From Pelobacter propionicus DSM 2379 (GTDB lineage: Bacteria; Desulfobacterota; Desulfuromonadia; Geobacterales; Pseudopelobacteraceae), in assembly GCF_000015045.1 (NCBI RefSeq), contig NC_008609.1:3200001-3264000 (forward strand): a DNA stretch of 64,000 nt. The letters are read 5' to 3'. The position numbers were made by a program, and so were the translations under genes. Below the pieces are notes generated by a model that had not been told where the DNA came from, searched no databases, and saw nothing but the letters and a program-made list of their open reading frames with translations. Positions 52,212-60,634 of this stretch are shown here, piece by piece; position 1 is the first letter of the stretch, and the number at the start of each line of letters is the position of its first letter.

Positions 52212-53111
52212 ATGGGGAGTTTCACCGGAGGTAAGAACGTCGTGCTGTCGGCGCTGCTGGCCCTGGGAACAGCGCTCGTACCGGGAGCCCCGGCAATGGC
52301 GACCGAGGGGGGAGGAGGCGCCTACCCCAACGGCGCCGAGGACTTCATGTCCGGAACTGCGCCGCCACCCGGCACCTATTTCATCAACTACTTCGGCTTT
52401 TATTCGGCACAACGCTTCAAGGGCAACGACGGCGATAACCTGTCCCCCTTCAAGGCGAATATATTCTCCAACACCTTTCGCCTGATCCACATCACCGATA
52501 AAAAGCTGCTGGGCGCCAACTGGGGCATGCACATATTTATCCCGCTGGTGAAGATGGACGTACACACATCCCCCGGCGGCAGTGACAGCCGCGAGGGACT
52601 GGGCGACGTCATCGTCGATCCCCTGATCCTCTCCTGGCACGGCATGAACTGGCACCTGCTCACCGCCCTGGACATCTACTGCCCCACCGGCGAGTACGAC
52701 CGGGACAGGGTGGCCAATATCGGGCGCAACTACTGGACCTTCGAGCCGATCGTGGCCGGAACCTACGTGACAGACGACGGCTATGAACTCTCGGCCAAGT
52801 TCATGTACGACTTCAACACCCGCAACGACGAGAGCGGCTACCGTTCCGGCCAGGAGTTCCACGTTGACTACACCCTGGCCAAGAAACTGGACAACCTGAG
52901 CATGGGCTTGGGAGGCTACTACTACCAGCAGACAACCGACGACGATGCCAAGGGCGCCACCATGGACAAGGGGATGACCGTCTCCGTTGGCCCCCAGTTC
53001 ACGTACGACTACCGCAACATGAGCTTTACCCTCAAGTACCTGTTCGAGGTGGATACCTACAACCGTCCCCAGGGGAACAACCTGTGGGCCAAGTTCAGCT
53101 ACGCGTTCTGA
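52212..53111 (+). CDS. Outer-membrane beta-barrel protein (MetA-pathway phenol degradation/SphA-like)
   Basis: This 299-residue protein has a signal peptide (VVLSALLALGTALVPGAPAMA) and then alternating aromatic beta strands ending in Phe (AKFSYAF), the mark of an outer-membrane barrel. GTYFINYFGFYSAQRF, GLGDVIVDPLILSWHG and VGPQFTYDYRNMSFTLKY are typical of the transporter-like family linked to phenol degradation (PF13557). A role in uptake of hydrophobic compounds is possible. GAGGAGGAGTACGTACC is the ribosome site. The next gene is not obviously related. Confidence 0.86.
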   Translation: MGSFTGGKNVVLSALLALGTALVPGAPAMATEGGGGAYPNGAEDFMSGTAPPPGTYFINYFGFYSAQRFKGNDGDNLSPFKANIFSNTFRLIHITDKKLLGANWGMHIFIPLVKMDVHTSPGGSDSREGLGDVIVDPLILSWHGMNWHLLTALDIYCPTGEYDRDRVANIGRNYWTFEPIVAGTYVTDDGYELSAKFMYDFNTRNDESGYRSGQEFHVDYTLAKKLDNLSMGLGGYYYQQTTDDDAKGATMDKGMTVSVGPQFTYDYRNMSFTLKYLFEVDTYNRPQGNNLWAKFSYAF

Positions 53112-53284
53112 CCAATCCGCTCACCTCGCCGCCAGGCGGTCACGGGTGGTGCCTGTTCTCCCGTTCATGCCTGGCCCATCCGGGGGACGGGATCGAGAGA
53201 CTTGTCACAAAGACGAATAAAGGTGTACTGTTAGCTCCCCAGGATTCCGTGTACCCGGGCCAGGGAAATAACCGCCACAGCGCC

Positions 53285-54346
53285 ATGAAGGGAGAACCAG
53301 CGTTGAATGCCACGACAGACAGGGCTATAGGATCGAAAAAACCGTTCCCCTTTCCCGGCCTGATCACCTGGGTCGCCTCCCTGGCGGGAATGGGGCTGTC
53401 CCTGGAGGCTGTGTTCAAGATCTGCGGCTCCTGCAGCGTAACGGCCGACTACCGCCTCTTCGGCATGGAGTTCGGCTGGGTCGGCATCGGCTTCTTCGCG
53501 CTGCTGCTCCCCCTGCTCGCCCTGCGGGGCAGGTCCGCCTGCTGCGCCTGGCTGGCACTGCTGCTGCTGTTCGCGGCGGCAGGCGCGGAGGCACGCTTCA
53601 TCTGGATCCAGAAATACGAGATCGGCCAGTGGTGTCCGATCTGCCTCTCCCTCGCGGCAACGATTTTTCTGGCCTGCGCCGGCGTCACCTGGGAGCGTTT
53701 GCGTACCTTATCAGCCAAAGGAGCACCCATGAAATCAAAACTGATCCACTTCGTCCTTGTCTCGCTGTTTTTCGTCATGGGGCTGGGAACCGCCACAGTC
53801 GGCGTCAACAGACAGGCCGATGCCGCCGAACCGGACCTGTTCCTGGGCAAGCGCTCCAGCCCGACCACGGTCTACTTCGTCAGCGACTGGTTCTGTCCGG
53901 CCTGCAGGAAGGCCGAGCCGGCCATCGAGAGTATCTATCCGGAGTTGGCCAGGTCGGTCAGGATCGGCTTCGTTGATTTCCCGATCCACCGGGAGACCAC
54001 CAACTTCACCCCCTTCAACCTCCAGTTTCTGACATTCGAAAAGGCAAAGTACATCAGCCTGCGCAGGGCCCTGTCCGATCTGTCGCTCAGGACCAGGACC
54101 CCCAGCGAGGCCGAGGTTTCAGCCGCCATCGCCCACCTGGGGGTCAGGCTCAGGCCGATCAACTATGCCGACACGCTCTACGGCATGCAGGCGAACCTGA
54201 CGGTCTACCGCGGCTTCAATGTTCATTCCACCCCCACGGTGGTGGTGACCAACGCCAAAACAAAAAAAAGCAGGCTGCTGGTGGGGGACAACCGGATCAA
54301 TCCGGTAACGGTCAGGGCTGCCATCGCGGAAGTTGAGCGCAACTGA
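53285..54346 (+). CDS. VKOR-family membrane protein fused to a thioredoxin-like domain
   Basis: This protein of about 353 residues makes or transfers disulfides in the periplasm. The first half has four or five membrane helices with VKOR-type Cys pairs: CGSCS near the loop and the active-site WCPIC. The second half is a DsbA-like thioredoxin fold with CPAC in SDWFCPACRKAEP and cis-Pro in HSTPTVVV. An internal ATG at 53729, with AAAGGAGCACCC just upstream and a signal-like helix after it (KLIHFVLVSLFFVMGLG), may give a separate second product. The main start is uncertain: ATG 53285, or TTG 53303 with GGGAG. Confidence 0.88.
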   Translation: MKGEPALNATTDRAIGSKKPFPFPGLITWVASLAGMGLSLEAVFKICGSCSVTADYRLFGMEFGWVGIGFFALLLPLLALRGRSACCAWLALLLLFAAAGAEARFIWIQKYEIGQWCPICLSLAATIFLACAGVTWERLRTLSAKGAPMKSKLIHFVLVSLFFVMGLGTATVGVNRQADAAEPDLFLGKRSSPTTVYFVSDWFCPACRKAEPAIESIYPELARSVRIGFVDFPIHRETTNFTPFNLQFLTFEKAKYISLRRALSDLSLRTRTPSEAEVSAAIAHLGVRLRPINYADTLYGMQANLTVYRGFNVHSTPTVVVTNAKTKKSRLLVGDNRINPVTVRAAIAEVERN

Positions 54347-54359
54347 CCGCCGCCCGCCG

Positions 54360-54770
54360 ATGCCCCCTGCGCCCCTCCAGCGGCATATCCACGTGGCCTG
54401 CGCCATCATCGAGCATGGCGGCCTGGTTCTGGCTGCCCGGCGCGGCGAAGCCATGAGCATGCCGCTGGTCTGGGAGTTTCCCGGGGGCAAAATCGAGGCG
54501 GGCGAGACTCCCCGGCAGTGCCTGAGGCGTGAGCTGATGGAGGAACTGGGAATCGCCATCTCCGTGGGAGCGGCACTGGAACCGGTTACCCACGACTACC
54601 CATCCTTTACCGTCACCCTCTACCCCTTCGTCTGCACCATGGAAAGGGGGGAGATAACCCTGCACGAGCATGCCGCCATCGCCTGGCTGGCGCCGGAAGC
54701 GCTCCCCTCCCTGGAGTGGGCCGCCGCCGACGGTCCGATCCTGGAGAACTACCTGGGGCAGCGCCGCTGA
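54360..54770 (+). CDS. Nudix hydrolase, MutT-like
   Basis: This 136-residue (d)NTP pyrophosphohydrolase has the Nudix box GGKIEAGETPRQCLRRELME plus ELG (GX5EX7REUXEEXGU complete). The strand HVACAIIEHGGLVLAARRGE before the box and the block YPFVCTMERGEITLHEH after it match MutT, which clears 8-oxo-dGTP. The ATG at 54360 has no good ribosome site; a TTG at 54333 inside the previous gene is an alternative, which would make the two genes overlap. Confidence 0.92.
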   Translation: MPPAPLQRHIHVACAIIEHGGLVLAARRGEAMSMPLVWEFPGGKIEAGETPRQCLRRELMEELGIAISVGAALEPVTHDYPSFTVTLYPFVCTMERGEITLHEHAAIAWLAPEALPSLEWAAADGPILENYLGQRR

Positions 54771-54845
54771 CACCCCCTGCCTCGTCACGGCTCCAGGTTG
54801 CTGCCCATCTCCCGGGAAACCCTGTTCCCATGAAACGAGGTTGCC

Positions 54846-55808
54846 ATGAAACGTCCCCTTGCCCTGTTCCTTGCGTCGCTCGCCCTGCTGGTCCTGCACG
54901 GCTGCGCCTTCGTGACCGTTCCCCTAGCCCCCCGGCCCAGCCCGCTTAAGGAGCAGGTCCTGGAGGGTGAGGGCGCCAAAAAGATCCTGCTGCTGGATAT
55001 CAGCGGAACGATCTCGGAAAAGGAAAAGCCGGGCGGCCTGGTGGGAGCGGACAGACCGTCGACGGTCTCGCTGATCCGCGAAGCCCTGCAGAAGGCGGAG
55101 AAGGACGACAGGATCGCCGGCGTCATCCTGCGCATCGACTCCCCCGGCGGAAGCGTGACCGCCAGCGACATCATCCATCACGATATTACGGAATTCAAGA
55201 AGCGGCGCAGGATACCGGTGCATGCCTGCATCATGGGGGTGGGGGCTTCGGGGGGCTACTACGCGGCTGCCGCGGCCGACCGGATCATTGCCCACCCCAC
55301 CGCCATCACCGGCAGCATCGGCGTGATCCTGATGAAATTCAACCTGGCAGGCCTGCTGGGCAAGTTGGGAATTGAGGAGCAGGCCGTAAAATCGGGGGAC
55401 AAGAAGGACTTTTTCTCCCTGTTCCGCCGGGCAACGCCCGAGGAGGAGAAGCTGGCCCAGGAGATCATCAACCAGCTGCACAGCCGCTTCCTGGACGTGG
55501 TCATGCAGCGCCCCGGCAACAGGCTGTCGCGGGATGAACTGGCCAGGCTGGCCGACGGGCGCATCTACACCGCCGGTCAGGCGCTTCAGGCGCGGCTGGT
55601 GGACGGAACCGGCTATCTTGACGATGTCATCTCCGCGATGAGGAAACAGATCAAGGATGAACAAGCGCGGGTGGTCAGCTACTACCGCCCCGGCAGCTAC
55701 CTGGGGAGCATCTATGACGGCAGGGAGGCGAAGAGCAGCCTGGTCGGCATGCTGGGCGCGACGAGCGAGTTTTCAGGCGGCAGCTTCATGTACCTGTGGC
55801 AGCCGTGA
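54846..55808 (+). CDS. sppA: Signal peptide peptidase SppA, lipoprotein form
   Basis: This 320-residue S49 peptidase degrades cleaved signal peptides. The N-terminus ends in a lipobox (LVLHGC), so the mature protein is lipid-anchored. The catalytic Ser is in MGVGASGGYYAA and Lys in EEQAVKSGDKKD. ILRIDSPGGSV and AITGSIGVI are family blocks. It has the short, single-domain form (about half of E. coli SppA), as in most bacteria. ACGAGGTTGCC gives the ribosome site. It lies 75 bases after the Nudix gene. Confidence 0.94.
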   Translation: MKRPLALFLASLALLVLHGCAFVTVPLAPRPSPLKEQVLEGEGAKKILLLDISGTISEKEKPGGLVGADRPSTVSLIREALQKAEKDDRIAGVILRIDSPGGSVTASDIIHHDITEFKKRRRIPVHACIMGVGASGGYYAAAAADRIIAHPTAITGSIGVILMKFNLAGLLGKLGIEEQAVKSGDKKDFFSLFRRATPEEEKLAQEIINQLHSRFLDVVMQRPGNRLSRDELARLADGRIYTAGQALQARLVDGTGYLDDVISAMRKQIKDEQARVVSYYRPGSYLGSIYDGREAKSSLVGMLGATSEFSGGSFMYLWQP

Positions 55809-55832
55809 GATCCCGCAGCGGAGCTCGACAGG

Positions 55833-56552
55833 TCAGCTCTGCTTCGAGACGGCTCGACAGGGGGAGGGAAGCAGCCCCGCGATCCGCGCGAAATTCTCCA
55901 CCAGCCGACGGCCAACCTGGAGGTACTCCTCCTCCCACTCCTGGAAGGCTGCCAGGAACTCCCCGGTCCGGGCCGCGGTTTCGGCGCTCCACGAGCTCCA
56001 CTTTGCCACGATCTCCCGGCTCAGCTCGGGATGGAACTGCACCCCCCAGGCCCGCCTGCCGACCCTGAAGGCCTGGTTGTGACAGGTTCCGGTGAATGCC
56101 AGCCTGGTCCCGGCCGGCGGGATGGAGAAGCTGTCATCATGCCACTGAAAACTGATGAAGCTCTGCCCCACTCCGTGGAACAGCCGGTCCCCCTCCCCCT
56201 GGTCGGTGAGCATGACCGAATAGGTCCCCTTCTCCCCGTCGCGCCCCGCATACAGTTCCCCACCCGTTGCCAGGGACAGCAGCTGCCCCCCCAGGCAGAT
56301 GCCCAGACAGGGGATCTCCCGCTCCATTGCCTGGGCGATGAACCGTTTCAACTCTGTCAGGAAAGGATGACGCTGGTCGTCGTTGGCTCCCATGGCGCCC
56401 CCCAGCACGACCAGCGCCCTGACTGCCGAAATTTCGGGCAGTGCCTCAGAGATGTGCAGGCCGATGGTGCGCTGCTCCACCCCCAACCGCCGCAGTTCGC
56501 CCTCCACCAGCCCCGCCGGCACATCCCCGTCGCTCTGAATGATATGGATCAT
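55833..56552 (-). CDS. Class I glutamine amidotransferase (GMP synthase-like subfamily)
   Basis: This 239-residue stand-alone GATase has its triad visible: Cys in LGICLGGQLL and His/Glu in WGVQFHPELS. LVVLGGAMGANDDQRHPFL is the oxyanion region. Such free-standing proteins remove or transfer amide nitrogen or hydrolyse gamma-glutamyl compounds; the substrate is unknown. ATG at 56552 is preferred over the TTG at 56558 that overlaps the nhaA stop. It is co-transcribed with nhaA. Confidence 0.9.
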   Translation of the reverse strand: MIHIIQSDGDVPAGLVEGELRRLGVEQRTIGLHISEALPEISAVRALVVLGGAMGANDDQRHPFLTELKRFIAQAMEREIPCLGICLGGQLLSLATGGELYAGRDGEKGTYSVMLTDQGEGDRLFHGVGQSFISFQWHDDSFSIPPAGTRLAFTGTCHNQAFRVGRRAWGVQFHPELSREIVAKWSSWSAETAARTGEFLAAFQEWEEEYLQVGRRLVENFARIAGLLPSPCRAVSKQS

Positions 56553-56554
56553 CT

Positions 56555-57703
56555 TCAATGCACCTTTCGTATGCGCAGCAGCTGGCCCAGCAGCATGCCG
56601 ATCAGTGCCGCCGCCAGACTGAACATGGCTCCCATCTTGGCGGCAGCCTGGATCACCGGATCGGAAAAGGCGGATCCGGAGACAAACAGCGCCACGGTGA
56701 AGCCGGTTCCGGCAACAACCCCCGCCACCAGCAGGTCACGCCTCTTCATGCCCCGCGGCCTTCTGAAGCCGAGCCGCTCCGCCAGCAGGCCGAAGCCGAA
56801 GATGCCGACGGTCTTGCCGACGAGCAGGGAGACCAGCACCAGCCAGGTGACCGTGCCGATGCTGGAGAATTCCACTCCGGCGTTGGCCAGGCCGAACAGA
56901 AACAGACCAAAGTCCACCACCACCTTCCACTCATGCTCGAACTGCGCCAGGGGCGAACGATCGCCCGGGTCGTCGTCGAAGAGGTGCCTGCTCTCCCGCA
57001 GGCGGTGAGGCAGAAAAGGAATGATGAAGACCAGGGCCAGGGCCGGGTGCAGGTGGGCCTGGTGCAGCCCGATCCAGCTCAGGCTCCCTCCCAGCAGGAT
57101 GTAGGGCCAGTAGCTGCGCACGCGCCGTCTGCCCAACCCCCAGGCAACCAGCATGCCCAAGAGGGTCAGCAGCAGCCAGGCCGCGACCACCGGGTGATTC
57201 GGATCGGGGTAGAACAGCGCGATGATGGCCAGGCCGATGGCGTCGTCGGCCACCGCCAACAGCAGCAGATAGGAGACGGCCGGATGGCCGGGGCCGAAGA
57301 CCATACGCGCCGCCAGCCAGGCCAGAGCGATGTCCGTGGCGGTGGGAATCCCCCAGCCGTTGCGCAGTTCAGGCAGCCCCACCAGGGCGTTCAGCCCCAG
57401 GTAGACCAGCACCGGCCCCAGCACCCCCCCCAGGGTGCCGAACAGAGGGTTGACCGCCCGGGAGATCGGATTCAGGTCACCGCCGGGCATGCAGCTCTGG
57501 GTGATCTCCACGGCGGCAATGCCGAAAAACAGGGTCATGAACAGCTCATTGGAGATAAAATGGAACGACAGGGACCCCCAGAACGGTGTGGAGTCGAAGG
57601 CGCGGTACCCGGCAGGATCCAGATTGGCCCAGAAGAGCGCGACGACAACGCCGGCCACAAGCGGCACGGAGAATTCCCGCAACAGGTTGAGATGTTTTTT
57701 CAT
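56555..57703 (-). CDS. nhaA: Na+/H+ antiporter NhaA
   Basis: This 382-residue antiporter exchanges Na+ or Li+ for protons across the inner membrane. The pair of Asp residues is in AVADDAIGLAIIA, and PTATDIALAWLAARM and VAGTGFTVALFVSGSAF are family blocks. About eleven hydrophobic helices are visible. AAGGAAGACTGA precedes the ATG. It lies upstream of the amidotransferase gene and ends at its start. Confidence 0.96.
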   Translation of the reverse strand: MKKHLNLLREFSVPLVAGVVVALFWANLDPAGYRAFDSTPFWGSLSFHFISNELFMTLFFGIAAVEITQSCMPGGDLNPISRAVNPLFGTLGGVLGPVLVYLGLNALVGLPELRNGWGIPTATDIALAWLAARMVFGPGHPAVSYLLLLAVADDAIGLAIIALFYPDPNHPVVAAWLLLTLLGMLVAWGLGRRRVRSYWPYILLGGSLSWIGLHQAHLHPALALVFIIPFLPHRLRESRHLFDDDPGDRSPLAQFEHEWKVVVDFGLFLFGLANAGVEFSSIGTVTWLVLVSLLVGKTVGIFGFGLLAERLGFRRPRGMKRRDLLVAGVVAGTGFTVALFVSGSAFSDPVIQAAAKMGAMFSLAAALIGMLLGQLLRIRKVH

Positions 57704-57858
57704 TCAGTCTTCCTTTCTGCACCAGTGGAGGCGGAGTGTAGCACTGTTTGGACGGCCAGGAAAGAGCGCCTGAAAAGAATGCTGTTGACCTCCGGGCGCA
57801 AGCGGTTATTATTCCCAACCGCGGCCTTGTCTACAATCCACGCTCGGGGAGTTCATCC

Positions 57859-58122
57859 ATGAACTGCCGGATCGGCTGCGCGGCCTGCTGCATCGCCCCC
57901 TCCATATCCTCACCCATACCGGGCATGCCTAGTGGCAAGCCGGCCGGGGTGCGCTGCGTGCAGCTGACCGTGGATAATTGCTGCGCACTGTTTGGAGACG
58001 CACAGCGGCCGGCCGTCTGCAGCTCGCTGCGGCCCAGCCGGGAGATGTGCGGCAACAGCCAGGGGGAGGCGCTGGAGCAGCTGACCTTCCTGGAACAGGC
58101 AACCAGGCCGCACAGGCCGTGA
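57859..58122 (+). CDS. YkgJ-type Cys-cluster protein
   Basis: This 87-residue protein is of the zinc/iron-chelating CxxCxxCC family: CRIGCAACCIAPSISSPIPG, then VRCVQL and CCALFGDAQRPAVC. Seven or more Cys would bind an iron or zinc centre. GGGGAG lies 8 bases before the ATG at 57859. The family is small and of unknown role. It is followed 44 bases later by a radical SAM gene. Confidence 0.88.
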   Translation: MNCRIGCAACCIAPSISSPIPGMPSGKPAGVRCVQLTVDNCCALFGDAQRPAVCSSLRPSREMCGNSQGEALEQLTFLEQATRPHRP

Positions 58123-58166
58123 CTGGTAACTGGTCACCAGTTTCGAATACCAACAGGAGAGACAGC

Positions 58167-59048
58167 ATGCCCCGTTACGTCGAACCGCTCTTCCGTCCCC
58201 CCAGCGAGGCCCACAGCCTGATCTTCCAGATCACCATCGGTTGCTCCCAGAGGCAGTGCGCCTTCTGCGGCATGTACAAGGGAAAGGATTTCCGGCTGCG
58301 CCCGGTGGGGGAGATCCTGGAGGAGATCCAGGAGATCCCGCTCCCGTACCGTTCCCGCGTCCAGCGGGTCTTTTTGGCCGACGGCGATGCCCTGGTCTAC
58401 CCCTTCGACGGGCTGGTGACGATTCTGGACTCCCTTGCAACAACCTTGCCCGGCCTGACCCGTGTCGCCTCCTACGCCTCCCCCCGCAGCCTGACCACCA
58501 AGGACGCCGGACAACTGGCGCTGCTGCGGGAGAAGCGCCTCTCCATGCTCTACCTGGGACTGGAATCGGGTGACGACGCCACCCTTAAGGCCATCAACAA
58601 GGGGTACACCGCCGACGAGATAGCCGAGCTGGCCACCATGGCCCGCGATGCCGGCATGAAGCTCTCCGTCACCGCCATCCTCGGCCTGGCAGGAAGGGCA
58701 CGCAGCCTGGAGCATGCCCGGGCAACCGCCGAGTGGGTCAACCGGGTCAACCCGGAGTACTTCTCGCTCCTGACCCTGTTCCACCGCCACAACGAGGAGT
58801 TCGTCAGCTCCCTGGACCGCTGCAGCCAGGGAGAGCTGATGCTGGAGGCCCGCGAGGTCCTGCTCAACCTGCACCCGCGCCAGACCATCCTGCGCTCCAA
58901 CCATGTCTCCAATTTCCTCAACCTGGCAGGCAGCTATCCCGAAGACCGGGAGCGGCTGATCGCCGACCTGGATCGCGCCATCGACCGCGCCAGGAGCATC
59001 CCCGGCTTTTTCGACACGGTACCCTGCTACAGCGAGGAATACTACTGA
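58167..59048 (+). CDS. Radical SAM protein (CX4CX2C type)
   Basis: This 293-residue enzyme has a cluster motif CSQRQCAFC, that is CX4CX2C rather than CX3CX2C, followed by GMYKGKDFRLR. Relatives in clostridia share this spacing (GCSxNxCxFCxMYK). LYLGLESGDDATLKAINKGY and LGLAGRARSLEHA are Elp3/HemN-like blocks. The reaction is unknown. AACAGGAGAGACAGC is the ribosome site. An operon with the Cys-cluster gene is likely. Confidence 0.9.
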   Translation: MPRYVEPLFRPPSEAHSLIFQITIGCSQRQCAFCGMYKGKDFRLRPVGEILEEIQEIPLPYRSRVQRVFLADGDALVYPFDGLVTILDSLATTLPGLTRVASYASPRSLTTKDAGQLALLREKRLSMLYLGLESGDDATLKAINKGYTADEIAELATMARDAGMKLSVTAILGLAGRARSLEHARATAEWVNRVNPEYFSLLTLFHRHNEEFVSSLDRCSQGELMLEAREVLLNLHPRQTILRSNHVSNFLNLAGSYPEDRERLIADLDRAIDRARSIPGFFDTVPCYSEEYY

Positions 59049-59259
59049 CATACCGCACCCAGCCCCCTCGGCCTGGCAACCCACCACATATGCCTGCCCG
59101 CAACAGATTGACCGCACTGGTACCCTTACGTTAAATCACCGTTCCCGACTTGCCCTCGGCCGTTTTTGCGATACAGTCAACGTGTCGTAATCACACTGTT
59201 TCCCTTTCAGATCCCAACAGCGTGGAATCATATCCCCCTCTCCATCCCACGGAGGAGCC

Positions 59260-60189
59260 ATGCCCATACTGACCGAACAGCAGCTCGCGGCAATCATGCC
59301 AGCCTGCCCGAATCCAGCCATCTGGACCATGGCGCTGAACAGTGCCATGGAACGGTTCCAGATCAACGACACCCCGCGCATGACAGCATTCCTGGCCCAG
59401 GTCGGCCATGAATCGGGCCAGCTCACCCGGCTCACGGAGAACTTGAACTACTCGGCAAAGCGGCTCATGCAGGTCTGGCCCAGGCGGTTTCCCAGCCTGG
59501 AAAGGGCGCGCGCCTATGAAAAGAACCCGCAGAAACTGGCCAACCTGGTCTACGCCGGCAGGCTGGGCAACGGCGGCGAAGGCAGCGGAGACGGCTGGCG
59601 CTTCCGGGGACGCGGCCTGATCCAGCTCACCGGCTCGATTACCTCCAACAGGCCCGGCACCGTCAGCTACATCTTCACCCGCAGCGACAGCGCCACCGAC
59701 ACCGTCGTCAAGAAGCAGCTCTTCAGGAGAGCGGGAACACTGCCGGTGAGCACCACCTGGACCCTGGGGGGGGCGACACTGCCGCACTACACGGGGTGGC
59801 AGGCCATCAAGGTGCTCTCCCCCAACCCGATGACATCGGCCCAGGCTCCCTTTGAGCTGCGCTGCGACCCGCCGCTGAACAGCGCCATCGCAGCCCATGG
59901 CAGCCTTCGCCGGAGGCAAGGTTTCGGTTCGCATCGAGCCCACGAGCGGCGCGGTCCAGATCAGGGCACCGCAGACCAGGCGGACGCCGGGGGTGGCCAT
60001 CCCGGAACGCGAACAGCTCACCCGGGCCATGAAACTGATTTCCGAGCTGGGGTGGCACGACAGCGACCTGGGCGAACCGGTCGTCACCAGGATGATGAAC
60101 GCCAGCATGCCCATGGGCGGCGGGAGCAAAGACATCACGCAGAGCCAGGATGGCGTCCTGATCACCTACAAACGCCAGATCGAGGTTGA
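59260..60189 (+). CDS. Broken chimera: GH19 chitinase/lysozyme-like N-terminus joined to a beta-sandwich segment
   Basis: Residues 1-126 match the first half of a GH19-type lysozyme (LTEQQLAAIMP, FLAQVGHESGQLTRLTEN, GWRFRGRGLIQLTG). Right after that block, where the second half of the fold should continue, the frame passes into SITSNRPGTVSYIF and WTLGGATLPHYTGWQAI, a beta-sandwich pattern seen in other exported proteins. From about 59895 the frame no longer looks coding, while the frame that starts at 59897 does. The true product probably ends or shifts frame near there. Treat it as a disrupted gene; no lysozyme activity is expected. Confidence 0.6.
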   Translation: MPILTEQQLAAIMPACPNPAIWTMALNSAMERFQINDTPRMTAFLAQVGHESGQLTRLTENLNYSAKRLMQVWPRRFPSLERARAYEKNPQKLANLVYAGRLGNGGEGSGDGWRFRGRGLIQLTGSITSNRPGTVSYIFTRSDSATDTVVKKQLFRRAGTLPVSTTWTLGGATLPHYTGWQAIKVLSPNPMTSAQAPFELRCDPPLNSAIAAHGSLRRRQGFGSHRAHERRGPDQGTADQADAGGGHPGTRTAHPGHETDFRAGVARQRPGRTGRHQDDERQHAHGRREQRHHAEPGWRPDHLQTPDRG

Positions 60190-60523
60190 CGGCAAACGCA
60201 TCGACATCCTCAACGGGGGGGGAGTGACCAGGGTACACATGGCCAGCGACGGCGCCATCCTGAGCGTCTCGCGCAACTGGAGAAAGGTGCAGAGCAACCA
60301 GGCCGTGGCACGCATCAAGGGGTTCGAAGAAGCACGCAAAGAGGCGCTGGCCAGGACCGGCAAGCCCGAGGCCTACAAGCTTGATCAGTGGAAATTCGGC
60401 TACAAGGAACAGGCCGCCAGCGACGAACTCCAGCTGGTGTTCCAGTTCGCCTTTCTGCCCAGGAACGGCCAGGACCCCATGAACACCCCGCCACGACTGG
60501 TTGAAGTATCGGCGGAGAAATAG
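59897..60523 (+). CDS. Hypothetical protein, possibly the displaced C-terminal part of a larger gene
   Basis: This 208-residue open frame has good codon use from MAAFAGGKVSVRIEP onward but no ribosome site and an abrupt, mid-protein-like start, with a stop 21 bases upstream in frame. The body has amphipathic strands and helices (GVLITYKRQIEVDGKRIDIL, AVARIKGFEEARKEALA) and no signal or known motif. It overlaps the out-of-frame tail of the chimera. It may be the downstream half of a frameshifted gene or a separate gene missing its start. Confidence 0.55.
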   Translation: MAAFAGGKVSVRIEPTSGAVQIRAPQTRRTPGVAIPEREQLTRAMKLISELGWHDSDLGEPVVTRMMNASMPMGGGSKDITQSQDGVLITYKRQIEVDGKRIDILNGGGVTRVHMASDGAILSVSRNWRKVQSNQAVARIKGFEEARKEALARTGKPEAYKLDQWKFGYKEQAASDELQLVFQFAFLPRNGQDPMNTPPRLVEVSAEK

Positions 60524-60634
60524 CGGCGCGCCCTCGCGCTTCCCGTGGGCGGCGGGCAGGAAGCAAGCCGCGCCTTCCGCCCTTCCCGTCACCCGGCGAC
60601 CTCACAAAAACCGCACAACATCAGGGAGAATACC

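Noticed and set aside
59897-60189. Continuation of the 59260 frame past 59895 as real protein
   Set aside because: The residues become Arg/Gly/His-rich without pattern, while the frame starting at 59897 has normal codon use, so the tail is not believed.
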